Source: Candidatus Lambdaproteobacteria bacterium (lineage in GTDB: Bacteria; SAR324; JACQKK01). Taken from it: a DNA stretch of 41,404 bases. Shown piece after piece: positions 1 through 8,546 of this stretch; the first letter of the stretch is position 1, and each line of letters starts with the position of its first letter. The DNA is taken from contig JACQHH010000181.1 in assembly GCA_016199125.1 (NCBI GenBank), positions 1 through 41,404 on the forward strand, written 5' to 3'. The translations under genes and the position numbers were made by a program. The notes below the pieces were generated by a model. The model searched no databases. It was given only the letters and a program-made list of their open reading frames with translations, and had not been told where the DNA came from.

Positions 1-33
1 GGTTGCGGCCTGCACGGCTTTTCTGGCCGCCAT

Positions 34-86
34 CTTAAAATCCATCGGTGCTTGCACCGTGCTGGTTCGACCCCCCGCCCTGGGCA
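34..86 (+). other. tRNA-Leu(UAA)-like 3' fragment
   Basis: The stretch resembles the 3' half of a leucine tRNA. It has a CTTAAAA anticodon-loop-like start, a variable-arm hairpin (CGGTG-CTTG-CACCG), a GGTTCGA T-loop box and a CTGGGCA acceptor-like end. The bases to the left do not form a D-arm or a matching acceptor strand, the anticodon stem does not pair, and the T-stem pairs poorly. It is therefore not a working tRNA. It could be a decayed leftover from integration into a tRNA gene or chance resemblance. A short minus-strand reading frame starting at 45 and running off the left edge is an alternative use of the same bases. Confidence 0.3.
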
Positions 87-113
87 TGGGCTACATTGGT
101 GCTCTGCACGGTG

Positions 114-131
114 GGCCGGTGTACACCGGCC
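114..131. repeat. 18-bp perfect palindrome
   Basis: GGCCGGTGTACACCGGCC is its own reverse complement. It lies about 100 bp beyond the 3' end of the acyl-CoA-ligase-like gene and has no T-run beside it. It could be an operator or a weak stem-loop; nothing else in the window matches it. Confidence 0.5.
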
Positions 132-227
132 TGTATCGGGTGAGCAATTGCGGTGTGCCGGTGCGCATGCCGCACGATCCGCCTTGAGTCGAGGCTGGCG
201 GCTTGCACGACAATGTCCGTCAGCGAC

Positions 228-2009
228 TCAGGTCGCGGCTGGTGTGCCGCCGTCAGGCTCCGCCAGGGGATGCACAGGCAGGTCGAGGCGGGCGACGCGT
301 TCCGCCACACGCTGCCGGCGCGCGTTCATGAGCGGTGTCAGCTCGCCGCTTTCGTTGCTCAACTCCTGGTCGAGCACGACATAGCCGCTGATGCCGTGGG
401 CGGCGGGCAGGGAGCGGGCCCCACGTTGCAGGCGCTGGCCGATCAGGGCCGTGGCCGCGGGCAAGGACACCAGGCTGCGGAAACCGGCGAAGGGCAACTG
501 GTGTTGGGTCGCCCAGGCCCCCAGCAGCCCCGCGTCGGCCTGCACCGCGGCGACGAGGCCCTGCCGGCCGTTGCTCAGCAGCACCGCCTCGCGGATGAGC
601 GCATCGGTCTTCAGCCCGGCTTCCATACGCTGCACGGCGGCGCCGCACTCCGCGGCGTCGTGCGGCCCTGGCGCCCTGCCGCGCAGAAGCAGTCCGCGCC
701 GAGTCGTTTCGCCCACATCCCCGCTGAGGGCCCATCCGTCCTCCTGCAGGGCTTGCGCCGAGACTTGTGCGCCCTGGAAGTGCAGCAGGCCCTGGGGCGA
801 GGCGCGCACCAGCAGCCGATCGAGCGGGAGCAGCTCGCCGGAGCGGTCGTGCTCCGCGGCCACCGCCACGATGCCCGCCGCCGCGCCGACGCTGTAGGCG
901 TCGCGAATGTTCGTGCCGACGGAACGGAAAAAGTCCGCGACGGCAGGCGGCAACATGCCGCCCGTGGACAGGGCGCAACGCAGGCTGTTGAGTCCGAAGT
1001 GCCGCTTGAGCGGCCGGAACAGGAGCAGCGACTGCCACGCGGCGGGCCGCGCATCTCCGCCGGTTTCCCCGGGCGCCTCCCGGCGGGCCGACGGGGCGCT
1101 CCCCAGCGCGCGGTTGAGCAGGTTCTGGCGCAGCCTCCCCGTCTGTTGTATCCGCAGCAGCAGATCGGCCCGCAGCTTCTGCCACATGCGCGGCGGGCCC
1201 GCCAGAATGGTCGGCGCGATTTCGCGGATGTCTCCCTGCATGGTACGCGGCGACTCGCTGAAATTGACGGACATTCCGGTCAGCAGCGGCAGCACGACGG
1301 ACAGGGCCTGCTCGGCCGGATGACCAAGCGGCAGCACGGACACCGTGCGGTCCGTGGCGCGCACCGCGAGGCGGTCGCCCAGGGCTCGCGCGGCGGCAAT
1401 CAGGTTCCCGTGGGACAGAAAGATCAACCGCGGATCGCCGGTGGTGCCCGCCGTCGTCGCGATCAGGGCAAGGTCGTCCGGGCCGGGTTCCGGCCCTTGC
1501 GCGTCGGCACCCGCCTGGAGTTCCATGAGCCGGTCCAGGCTGGTGATGCGTGCATCCGACTGGCCGTGCAGGGCGCGCTCCTCGACGGCCACGTAATGTT
1601 GCAGATCGGGCAAGGCCGCCACGTGGGGCAGCACCTTGTCCAGCCGCGCCAGCGTATCGAAAATCACCGCGCGCGCGTGGGTACGCGCCAGCACGTCCGC
1701 GATCTCCGCACCGGTCAGGCTGGGATAAATGCCGACGGGGATCCCGCCCGCCAGGCCAATGGCGTGTTGTGCCGCCATCCATTCGATGGAATTCGCCGCC
1801 AGAATGGCCACATGCTCGCCGTGGCCCAGCCCCAGCGCCCGCAGCCCCCGTGCCACCTGCCGGGCTTTGTCTTCCAGCTCACGCCAGGTCAGCGGCTGCC
1901 AGATGCCATAGCGCTTCTGCCGCGCGGCGGTGGCGCCGCCGTGCAGCGCCGCCCGCTGCCGCAGCAGCGCGCTCAAGGTGCTTGCGTGCAGGTCCGTGGA
2001 CGCACTCAT
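228..2009 (-). CDS. Acyl-CoA ligase-like AMP-binding protein, probably catalytically impaired
   Basis: This 593-residue protein has the fold markers of long-chain acyl-CoA ligases of the ANL superfamily, but its active site is eroded. The P-loop reads TTAGTTGDPR (185-194) instead of TSGTTGxPKG. The adenylate-binding YGxSE-type motif is AYSVGAA (about 371-377) and lacks the Glu that helps bind Mg-ATP. The C-terminal catalytic Lys position in ELTPLMNARR is Asn562. SGD (429-431) is kept. The ATG at 2009 overlaps the livF stop in an ATGA and has GGAG eight bases upstream, so I prefer it to the GTG at 2018. It is the last gene of the liv operon. A paralogue at 22859 has all these residues. It may bind acyl-AMP or CoA without full catalysis, or be decaying. 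Confidence 0.85.
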   Translation of the reverse strand: MSASTDLHASTLSALLRQRAALHGGATAARQKRYGIWQPLTWRELEDKARQVARGLRALGLGHGEHVAILAANSIEWMAAQHAIGLAGGIPVGIYPSLTGAEIADVLARTHARAVIFDTLARLDKVLPHVAALPDLQHYVAVEERALHGQSDARITSLDRLMELQAGADAQGPEPGPDDLALIATTAGTTGDPRLIFLSHGNLIAAARALGDRLAVRATDRTVSVLPLGHPAEQALSVVLPLLTGMSVNFSESPRTMQGDIREIAPTILAGPPRMWQKLRADLLLRIQQTGRLRQNLLNRALGSAPSARREAPGETGGDARPAAWQSLLLFRPLKRHFGLNSLRCALSTGGMLPPAVADFFRSVGTNIRDAYSVGAAAGIVAVAAEHDRSGELLPLDRLLVRASPQGLLHFQGAQVSAQALQEDGWALSGDVGETTRRGLLLRGRAPGPHDAAECGAAVQRMEAGLKTDALIREAVLLSNGRQGLVAAVQADAGLLGAWATQHQLPFAGFRSLVSLPAATALIGQRLQRGARSLPAAHGISGYVVLDQELSNESGELTPLMNARRQRVAERVARLDLPVHPLAEPDGGTPAAT

Positions 2010-2815
2010 GCCAGCCACTCCGGTACGGGCTTGCGCCGTTGCGCCTCGCGGAAGTCCTGCCGGTCGGCGCCGTGTTCGCTGATGCCGAGGTAGAATTCGC
2101 GGATGTCCTTGTTCTGCACCAGATCCTCGGCCCTGCCGTCGATGACCGCGCGGCCATTTTCGATCACGTATCCATAGGAGGCAGTGCGCAGGGCCGCGGT
2201 GGCGTTCTGTTCGACGATGAGCATGGACACCTCTTTCTCGCGGCTGATCTTGCGGATGATCTCGAAGATCTCGGCCACGATCATGGGCGCCAGGCCCAGC
2301 GAAGGTTCATCGAACAGAATCAGACGCGGTTGTGCCACCAGCGCCCGGCCGATCACCAGCATCTGCTGTTCACCGCCGGAAAGGTAGCCGGCGTTCTGCT
2401 TGCGGCGTTCGGCCAGGATGGGAAAGTACGAGTAGACTTCGTCAAAGGCGTGACGGCGCGCAGCGGGCCGCCCCACCGTGGCATAGGTGGCGGCGACCAG
2501 ATTGTCCTCCACGGTCATGTCCGCGAAGACATGCCTGCCTTCCCGCACCTGCACGATGCCGCTGCGCACCAGCAGGTGCGGTGCGGTGCCGAGAATGTCC
2601 GCGCCGCCCACCTGGATGGTCCCGTGGGTCACTTTTCCGCCTTCCAGCGGAAGAAATCCGGAGATGGCCTTCAGGGTCGTGGATTTGCCGGCGCCGTTTG
2701 CGCCGAGCAGAGCCACGATCTCGCCTTCAGGCACCTGCAACGAGAGTCCGTTGAGGGCCTGAATGGCGCCATGGTAGACGACCTCCAGATTGTTGATTTC
2801 CAGTGCCACGGTCAT
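2006..2815 (-). CDS. livF: Branched-chain amino acid-type ABC transporter ATP-binding protein LivF
   Basis: A 269-residue cytoplasmic ATPase that would pair with LivG to power import through LivH and LivM. It shows Walker A GANGAGKST (38-46), the LSGGEQQ signature, Walker B LILFDEPS, the LGLAP stretch and the switch histidine-region motif LIVEQN, typical of LivF. The start at MTVALEI (2815) was chosen because family homology begins there; a longer frame upstream would run into livK. It begins four bases after the livK stop and overlaps the ligase by four bases, so the three genes are translationally coupled. Homologues carry branched-chain amino acids, amides or aromatic and short-chain acids; the ligase neighbour hints at an organic acid. 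Confidence 0.93.
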   Translation of the reverse strand: MTVALEINNLEVVYHGAIQALNGLSLQVPEGEIVALLGANGAGKSTTLKAISGFLPLEGGKVTHGTIQVGGADILGTAPHLLVRSGIVQVREGRHVFADMTVEDNLVAATYATVGRPAARRHAFDEVYSYFPILAERRKQNAGYLSGGEQQMLVIGRALVAQPRLILFDEPSLGLAPMIVAEIFEIIRKISREKEVSMLIVEQNATAALRTASYGYVIENGRAVIDGRAEDLVQNKDIREFYLGISEHGADRQDFREAQRRKPVPEWLA

Positions 2816-2819
2816 GGGA

Positions 2820-4031
2820 TCAATCCGTCGTAATCCAGTCGGAGACCGGTTCCGGAGTCCAGTCCTTTTTGGCATTCCAGCGATAGATGCGGCCCACGCC
2901 GATCTTCTGCCCGCTGATGTTGACCTTGGTTCCGAACATGCCGCCGGTATCCCAATCCGTGACCGTGCGCAGGTTGTTGGCCAGGTTCGTGCCGGTGAGC
3001 GGCTGACCCTTGTCGATGGTCATCTCGATGGCCTTCGTGGCCAGCAGGGCATTGGCCCAGGAGTGGAAGTAGCCGATCTGCGCCTGCCCGTCGTATTTGG
3101 GGTTCTTGTCGCGCATGATCTTGTCGATCACTTTCAGGATCGGCTCGGAGCGGCCCGTGGTGGAATACGGATAGGGCTGCACGCCCATATAGCCGTCGGC
3201 GGCGGGCCCGATCTCCATCACCTTGATGCGGTCCATGGCCCAGATGGTGCCGAGAAATTTCGTGTCCAGTCCGTATTCTTTCACCTGCCGCATGATCTCC
3301 GGCCAGACGGAGAAGGCGTAGCCGTGAAAGACCACGAAATCCGGACGTGCCTGCCGGATGGCCAGGGCGAACGAGCCGACGTCCGTTTCAACGAATTTGG
3401 TCTGCTGGATCAGGGCGACGTCGATTTTCAGGCGCTTGGCAACCTGCTCCAGGCGTTCGACCGGGTCGCGGCCGAAGGCGATGTTGCTGTGCACCATGGC
3501 CACCTTGGGCGTGCCGGAGCCGGTGTACTGGGCGCGGACGTACTTCAGGGCGATTTCGATCATGTCGCCGTAGCTCGGTCCGGCCATGAAATGCAGCGGA
3601 TAGGTTTTGGTGTCGTCGAATTCCGTCGCGAACGACCCGCTGGTCATCAGGATGTCGTACGTGGAGTTGTTTTCCGCGTTGAGCGCCTTGGTCATGGCGG
3701 TGCCGTCGCCGGAGACATAGACCGGCTTGTAATTGGACAGCACGCGCTTGAAGCCCGCCACCGCCTCCGCCGGCTGGAACGTGGTGTCGGTCATCAACAG
3801 CTTGATCGTCCGTCCACGGATGCCGCCGTTGGCGTTCTTCCAGGCCACGTAGTCCTGAAAGCCTTCCGCCTGTTTTGAGCCGGAAAATGCGGCGGGGCCC
3901 GTAATGCCCACGTGGACGCTCCACACGATCTCCTCCGCCGCGGCGGCCGCACCCGAGGTGCCGATGACCAGCAGGGCCAGCGCACCGAGCGCCAACAATC
4001 GTCGAATCCAGCTCCTACGAATCGAGTTCAT
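2820..4031 (-). CDS. livK: Branched-chain amino acid-type ABC transporter substrate-binding protein (LivK-like)
   Basis: A 403-residue periplasmic binding protein of type I fold. It starts with a basic n-region and a hydrophobic stretch (about 11-31) ending in an Ala-rich signal peptidase site before EEIVWSVHVGITGP. The repeated Rossmann-like lobes and motifs such as GGIRGR and GSFATEFDDT fit the leucine/urea/aromatic acid binding family. GAAGGAG lies seven bases before the ATG, the clearest ribosome binding site in this operon and appropriate for an abundant binding protein. About 220 bp separate it from livM upstream, enough for its own promoter or leader. The ligand cannot be read from the sequence. 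Confidence 0.93.
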   Translation of the reverse strand: MNSIRRSWIRRLLALGALALLVIGTSGAAAAAEEIVWSVHVGITGPAAFSGSKQAEGFQDYVAWKNANGGIRGRTIKLLMTDTTFQPAEAVAGFKRVLSNYKPVYVSGDGTAMTKALNAENNSTYDILMTSGSFATEFDDTKTYPLHFMAGPSYGDMIEIALKYVRAQYTGSGTPKVAMVHSNIAFGRDPVERLEQVAKRLKIDVALIQQTKFVETDVGSFALAIRQARPDFVVFHGYAFSVWPEIMRQVKEYGLDTKFLGTIWAMDRIKVMEIGPAADGYMGVQPYPYSTTGRSEPILKVIDKIMRDKNPKYDGQAQIGYFHSWANALLATKAIEMTIDKGQPLTGTNLANNLRTVTDWDTGGMFGTKVNISGQKIGVGRIYRWNAKKDWTPEPVSDWITTD

Positions 4032-4249
4032 CGAGTTGCTCCTTCAATTCTGCTTGATGATTGAACCGCCTGAAATATGAATGGGCAGCAGCCGGGCTGC
4101 CGTCCCCGTCCTGTGTTGCCGGCCCGCATTGGCGCGGCAGCTCGTACCGGCATGGTCCGCGTGTGCTGGAGGTGCGCCACGCACACGGCTTCCGGCGGCA
4201 TCGTTCCCCTTCGCCCCGATCTGTGCCGAGACCTCCGGCACGGTTGCTT

Positions 4250-5287
4250 TCAACCCTTCAACGGCCACGTGGCAACAGCAAGCCGGATGCGCTCCCAGAT
4301 CTGCACCAGGCCGTGCGGTGCGAAGATCAGAAACAACACGATCAGCAATCCGAACACCGTCTCCCGCAACGGAACAAGGACCTTCGTTACGTCCACCCCG
4401 TATGTGTCGCCGAACAACTGCACGATCAGACGCAGCACCTCGGGCAGGATGGTCATGAACAGCGCCCCCAGGATGGAGCCGAGGGTCGAGCCCATGCCGC
4501 CCACGATCACGCTGGCCAGAAAGAACACCGACAGCAGCAGCCCGTACTGCTCGGGAATCACGAAGCGGAAAAAATAGGCCATCAGGCCGCCGGCCACGCC
4601 GGCATAGAAAGAGCCGATGGCAAAGGACATCAGCTTGTACTTCACCAGGTGCACGCCCAGAACCTCGGCGGTCAGATCGCGCTCGCGGATGGCCACAAAT
4701 GCACGCCCTACCCGGGAGCGGAAGAGATTGTGCGCGAACAGCAGCATGACGATCGCCACCGGCGTGACCAGGAAGAACATGTGCCGCTCGGTGTTCAGCG
4801 TGATGCCGAAGATGCGCGCCGGTTCCAGCACCAGCCCGACGTCTCCCTTGGTCAGACTGTCCCATTCCACGAACACAAAATGCAGGATGAATTGCGCCGC
4901 CAGGGTGGCGATGACCAGATACAACCCGCGAATCCGCAGCGAGGGCAGACCGAAGGCCACGCCCACGAGTGCCGTCAGCGCCCCGGCCGCGGGCAGCGTC
5001 AGGTAGAACGGCATGTTGAAATGCACCGCGAGCAATGCCGCCGTGTAGGCTCCCACGCCCATGAAGGCCGCGTGCCCCAGGGACAGCAGGCCCGTGTACC
5101 CAGTGATGATGTTGAGCCCGGTCGTGGCGATGATGTTGATCGCCAGCAACCCGCAGAAATACACCCAGTGGCCCGGGCCGAAAATGGGGAAGAGCACCAG
5201 CACCGCCCCGAGCAGCACGGCCCAGACGATCTGTCCGCGGGTGCGGAACAGGGCCTCGTCCTGAATGTAGCTGGTCGTGATCTGCAT
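4250..5287 (-). CDS. livM: Branched-chain amino acid-type ABC transporter permease LivM
   Basis: A 345-residue inner-membrane permease with many hydrophobic helices. It carries the LivM landmarks: the TGLNIITGYTGLLSLGHAAFMGVGAYTAA-type region near 70-100 and the permease EAA-like loop around RVGRAFVAIRERDLTAEVLGV, where the ATPases dock. It forms the channel with LivH. The ATG at 5287 shares its A with the LivH stop (TGATG), showing translational coupling. The reading frame stays open further upstream over livH, but that part is antisense-like noise in another frame of livH. Confidence 0.93.
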   Translation of the reverse strand: MQITTSYIQDEALFRTRGQIVWAVLLGAVLVLFPIFGPGHWVYFCGLLAINIIATTGLNIITGYTGLLSLGHAAFMGVGAYTAALLAVHFNMPFYLTLPAAGALTALVGVAFGLPSLRIRGLYLVIATLAAQFILHFVFVEWDSLTKGDVGLVLEPARIFGITLNTERHMFFLVTPVAIVMLLFAHNLFRSRVGRAFVAIRERDLTAEVLGVHLVKYKLMSFAIGSFYAGVAGGLMAYFFRFVIPEQYGLLLSVFFLASVIVGGMGSTLGSILGALFMTILPEVLRLIVQLFGDTYGVDVTKVLVPLRETVFGLLIVLFLIFAPHGLVQIWERIRLAVATWPLKG

Positions 5288-6159
5288 CAGATGCGCTCGA
5301 TGGGCTTGGTTCCGAACAACCCGTGCGGCCGCGTGAGCAGCACCAGCAGCGCGGCGATGTACGGCGTGATGTCGCGCCATTCGCTGCCCAGCAGGTAGCC
5401 CGTCACGGCTTCGAGCCAGCCGACGATCAACCCGGCCACCAGCACGCCCCCGATGCTGTCCATCCCGCCCAGAATCACCACGGCCAGCACGTTCAGCGCC
5501 ACCAGTCCCAGCGAGGGCGAAAGAGAGTTGATGGACGCCATCAGAATCCCGCTGATGGCGCCGGAGATGGCGGCGATGACCCAGGTCATGGCAAAGATGC
5601 GGTGTACATTGATGCCCATGGCGAACGAGGTGGTCTGGTCGGCCGCGGTGGCACGCAGGGCCACGCCGGCCCGCGAATAGCGAAAGTACAACACCAGCCC
5701 CACCACGACCGCCACCGCCACGGCGAAGGCACGCGCCGTCTTGCCCGGAATGAACAGCTCGCCGAGCATCACGGGGTCCCGCGAAAGAAACGAGGGCATC
5801 TGGTCGGTGTCCGACCCCCAGATGATCGATGCGATGCCGCGCATCATGATGCCCGCGCCGAACGTCACCATCACCAGGGAGATGATGGGCCGGCCCAGCA
5901 TGGGCCGCAGGATCAGCCGTTCCATCACCAGCGCGATGAGGACGGACACGGCGATGGTGACCGCCAGGCCCACCATCCAGTTCCAGCCCATCAGCACGAC
6001 GCACATGAAATACACGTAGGCCGAGACCATCATCATCTCGCCCATGGCGAAATTGAAGGTCTGGCTGGCCTTGAAGATCACGACGAAGCCCAGCGCGATG
6101 AGGGCGTAGACGCCTCCGGCCGCGATGCCCAGCGCTGAATATTCGAGGAAAATCTGCAT
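5287..6159 (-). CDS. livH: Branched-chain amino acid-type ABC transporter permease LivH
   Basis: A 290-residue integral membrane protein matching LivH in length and pattern. MQIFLEYSALGIAAGGVYALIALGF is the typical first helix, followed by FNFAMGEMMM and the cytoplasmic GVALRATAADQTTSFAMGINV coupling loop. The GGMDSIGGVLVAGLIVG segment near the C terminus is also characteristic. It follows livG by 39 bp and overlaps livM by one base. Confidence 0.94.
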   Translation of the reverse strand: MQIFLEYSALGIAAGGVYALIALGFVVIFKASQTFNFAMGEMMMVSAYVYFMCVVLMGWNWMVGLAVTIAVSVLIALVMERLILRPMLGRPIISLVMVTFGAGIMMRGIASIIWGSDTDQMPSFLSRDPVMLGELFIPGKTARAFAVAVAVVVGLVLYFRYSRAGVALRATAADQTTSFAMGINVHRIFAMTWVIAAISGAISGILMASINSLSPSLGLVALNVLAVVILGGMDSIGGVLVAGLIVGWLEAVTGYLLGSEWRDITPYIAALLVLLTRPHGLFGTKPIERI

Positions 6160-6198
6160 GGTCCCCGCTTCTGTCGTTCTAGGGGCGGCGTACCGCGT

Positions 6199-6972
6199 TC
6201 ACGATGCTTCGGCGCGGCCCAGGTACGCGCTGATCACTTCCGGATTGTGCTTGACCTCGTACGAAGTGCCCGCGGCGATGTTGCGGCCGAAGTTGAGCAC
6301 CACGACGCGGTCGGAGAGGTCCATCACCATGCCCATGTCGTGTTCGATCAGCAGCACGGTCGTCTGCCAGCGTTCCCGCGCTTCGAGGATGAAATGGGAC
6401 AGTTCGCCCTTTTCCTCCCGGTTCATGCCGGCCACCGGCTCGTCCAACAGGAGCAGCTTGGGACGCATCACCAGGGCCCGCGCCAGCTCCACCCGCTTCT
6501 GCAGGCCATAGGAAAGCTCCTGCACCGGCTTGTGGCGAATGTGGTCCAGCTCCAGCAGGCTGATCACCTCCCGCTCGATCTGCTCGCGCAGGGCGGATTC
6601 CTCGCGTCTGGTGCGGCCCAGGAACACGCCGGCGGCCAGCGGCCCCGAACGCAGGGTGGTGTGGGCGCCGAGCTTGATGTTGTCCAGTACGGTCATGCCC
6701 CGGAACAGCGCGACGTTCTGAAAGGTGCGCGCGATCCCCAGGAAGGCGCGGCGGTGCGGGCGCACCGCCGTAATATCCACGCCCGCCATGCGCACGGCAC
6801 CGTGGTTGGGCTTGTAGAATCCGGAAACCACGTTGAACAGGCTGGTCTTGCCCGCCCCGTTGGGGCCGATCACTGCGGTGATTTTGCCCGCCGCGGCGCT
6901 CATGGACACGTCCGTCAGGGCATTCACGCCTCCGAACGATAGACTGATGTTATCGATTTCCAGGACGTCCAT
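6199..6972 (-). CDS. livG: Branched-chain amino acid-type ABC transporter ATP-binding protein LivG
   Basis: A 257-residue ATPase and the first gene of this liv operon. Walker A is GPNGAGKTS (36-44). The LivG-type signature LSYGLQKRVELARAL, Walker B LLLLDEPVAGM and the switch region LLIEHDMGMVM follow. The start MDVLEID at 6972 is where family similarity begins; the frame extends upstream but encodes nothing LivG-like. The promoter of the operon should lie in 6973-7327, which also holds a repeat element. Confidence 0.93.
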   Translation of the reverse strand: MDVLEIDNISLSFGGVNALTDVSMSAAAGKITAVIGPNGAGKTSLFNVVSGFYKPNHGAVRMAGVDITAVRPHRRAFLGIARTFQNVALFRGMTVLDNIKLGAHTTLRSGPLAAGVFLGRTRREESALREQIEREVISLLELDHIRHKPVQELSYGLQKRVELARALVMRPKLLLLDEPVAGMNREEKGELSHFILEARERWQTTVLLIEHDMGMVMDLSDRVVVLNFGRNIAAGTSYEVKHNPEVISAYLGRAEAS

Positions 6973-7135
6973 CCTCACATCCACTTCACGAGATTGCCGT
7001 AAGAACGAGCTGCACGGGAATTGCGGAAGATTGCCGGGGAAAGGTTCCAGGACCGCTGTGTTCGGCGCCGCCTGCTGGCGGTGGCGCAATACTCAGTAGC
7101 ATGTTGCATACGCCGGCACAACACCCACGGCAAGT

Positions 7136-7268
7136 CGGTAGTGGGTCAGTTTGAACAGAACAGCAGATTTCTCCCCGCGCTCGAAATGACACGTGCTTGT
7201 CACCCCAAGCGCAGAGAGGGGTCTGCTGTTCCTGTTCCGGCGGGAAAATTGAAACTGAGTCACTACCG
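7136..7268. repeat. Miniature inverted-repeat element (CGGTAGTG ends)
   Basis: A 133-bp non-coding element in the gap between livG and the luciferase-like gene. The ends are inverted repeats: CGGTAGTGGGTCAGTTT on the left and, on the other strand, CGGTAGTGACTCAGTTT on the right. Inside is a second dyad, GCAGATTTCTC...AAATGACA facing TGTCACCCC...GGGTCTGC. This core resembles those of the elements at 34526 and 38286, though their ends differ. It has no transposase and would need one supplied elsewhere. The rest of the 355-bp gap shows no gene. Confidence 0.7.
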
Positions 7269-7327
7269 GCAGTTCGCTGCGGGCGGCGTGCCGGCGCGCT
7301 GCGGCGACGGCCGCCCCATTCCCGCGT

Positions 7328-8371
7328 TCAGAAGGACAGGCGGGCCAGCTCGACCGGCGCAGCCTTGCGCAGCGCGGGCAGCAGCTCGCGGGAGATCATG
7401 CGCATGGAATGCAAGGCATGGTCGATGGGCATGCCGATGAAATGGGTGCGCAACACGAACGTCGTCACGCCCAGCTCCTCCCAGCAGGGCCGGAGCTGCT
7501 CGTAGCAATCCTCCGGGGTGCCGATCACGAAGCGCTCCCGCAGCAGCTCCGCGAAGGGCAGGTCCAGCCGCTCATCGGCGGGCATGGCCCGCGCCTGCCC
7601 CCAGCGCGAGTAGATGCGGTACTTCTCCCCCAGGTAGGGCGCCACCATCTCCAGCGCCTTGGCGCGGGTTTCCGCGCAGAAGATTTCCCGGCGGCAGGGC
7701 ACCTCGGCAGGCAGGGGCAGCCCCGCGGCGCGCCGCTCGGCCACGTAGAGCGCCATCTGCCGCCGGTTCGTGGCATGGGTGGCGTGGGGATTGATGTACC
7801 AGCAGTCGCCCAGGCGGGCCGCCCGGCGCACGGCGCGATCATGATTGGCCGCCATCCAGATGGGCGGATGGGGCTGCTGAACGGGCCGCAGGTTGAGCCG
7901 CACGCCCGCCAGCCGGCACTGGGGCGCGTCATGGCTCACCGTCTCGCCGGCCCACAGCCGCTTGACGATGTCCAGGTGGTCTTCCAGCCGGCGCACGCGC
8001 TGGCCCTTGGGCACGCCGAAGGCATCGAACTCCACGTCGCGGTAACCCAGACCGATGCCGAACACGAGCCGCCCGCGGGCGATCACGTCCAAGGTGGCCA
8101 TGGTTTCGGCGGTGTAGACCGGGTTGTGCAGGTTGAGCAGGAAGATGGCCACGCCCATGCTCATCTCCCCCGCCTCGGCTTGCAGGCGCGCCAGCAGGGG
8201 CACTTGCTGCATGGCCACCACGTCGCCGTCGTGGAGATAGTGCATGGAGGCCATGAAGCCGTCCCAGCCCTCGTCCCGCGCCAGGCGCACCATGGCGATC
8301 TGCTCGTCCAGCGAACGCACCAGGTCCGCCGGCAGATGATGTTGATTGTTGACGATGATCGCGATCTTCAA
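7328..8371 (-). CDS. Luciferase-like (LLM) flavin-dependent oxidoreductase
   Basis: A 347-residue TIM-barrel monooxygenase or reductase of the bacterial luciferase family, expected to use FMNH2 or F420-like cofactors. Markers are the N-terminal strand KIAIIVNN, the DEGWDGFMASMHYLHDGDV region, LDVIARGRLVFGIGLGYRDVEFDAFG and the PIWMAANHDRAVRRAARLGDCWY flavin-binding part. I place the start at a TTG (8371) with GAGGAG six bases upstream; the long upstream extension has no family similarity. It is followed by about 175 bp and is the most downstream gene of the minus-strand cluster. The substrate is unknown. Confidence 0.85.
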   Translation of the reverse strand: MKIAIIVNNQHHLPADLVRSLDEQIAMVRLARDEGWDGFMASMHYLHDGDVVAMQQVPLLARLQAEAGEMSMGVAIFLLNLHNPVYTAETMATLDVIARGRLVFGIGLGYRDVEFDAFGVPKGQRVRRLEDHLDIVKRLWAGETVSHDAPQCRLAGVRLNLRPVQQPHPPIWMAANHDRAVRRAARLGDCWYINPHATHATNRRQMALYVAERRAAGLPLPAEVPCRREIFCAETRAKALEMVAPYLGEKYRIYSRWGQARAMPADERLDLPFAELLRERFVIGTPEDCYEQLRPCWEELGVTTFVLRTHFIGMPIDHALHSMRMISRELLPALRKAAPVELARLSF

Positions 8372-8546
8372 GTGGCGCTCCTCTGGCCCCCTGCACGGCA
8401 CGCGCGGTCGCCGGCCAGGTTGGTGCAGTACGGCCCCGGCCGGCCGGGCCGGTCCCCGCCGGCTGCTCGGACCGGCGCCCAGGGGCTCCCGCACCGATGT
8501 TGCGCCCGAGCGCCAGTCCGGCGACGTCGCCCGCGGGGGCCACCGC

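Noticed and set aside
34-86. A complete tRNA-Leu gene
   Set aside because: There is no matching 5' half, the anticodon stem does not pair, and the T-stem is poorly paired; only a 3'-half resemblance remains.
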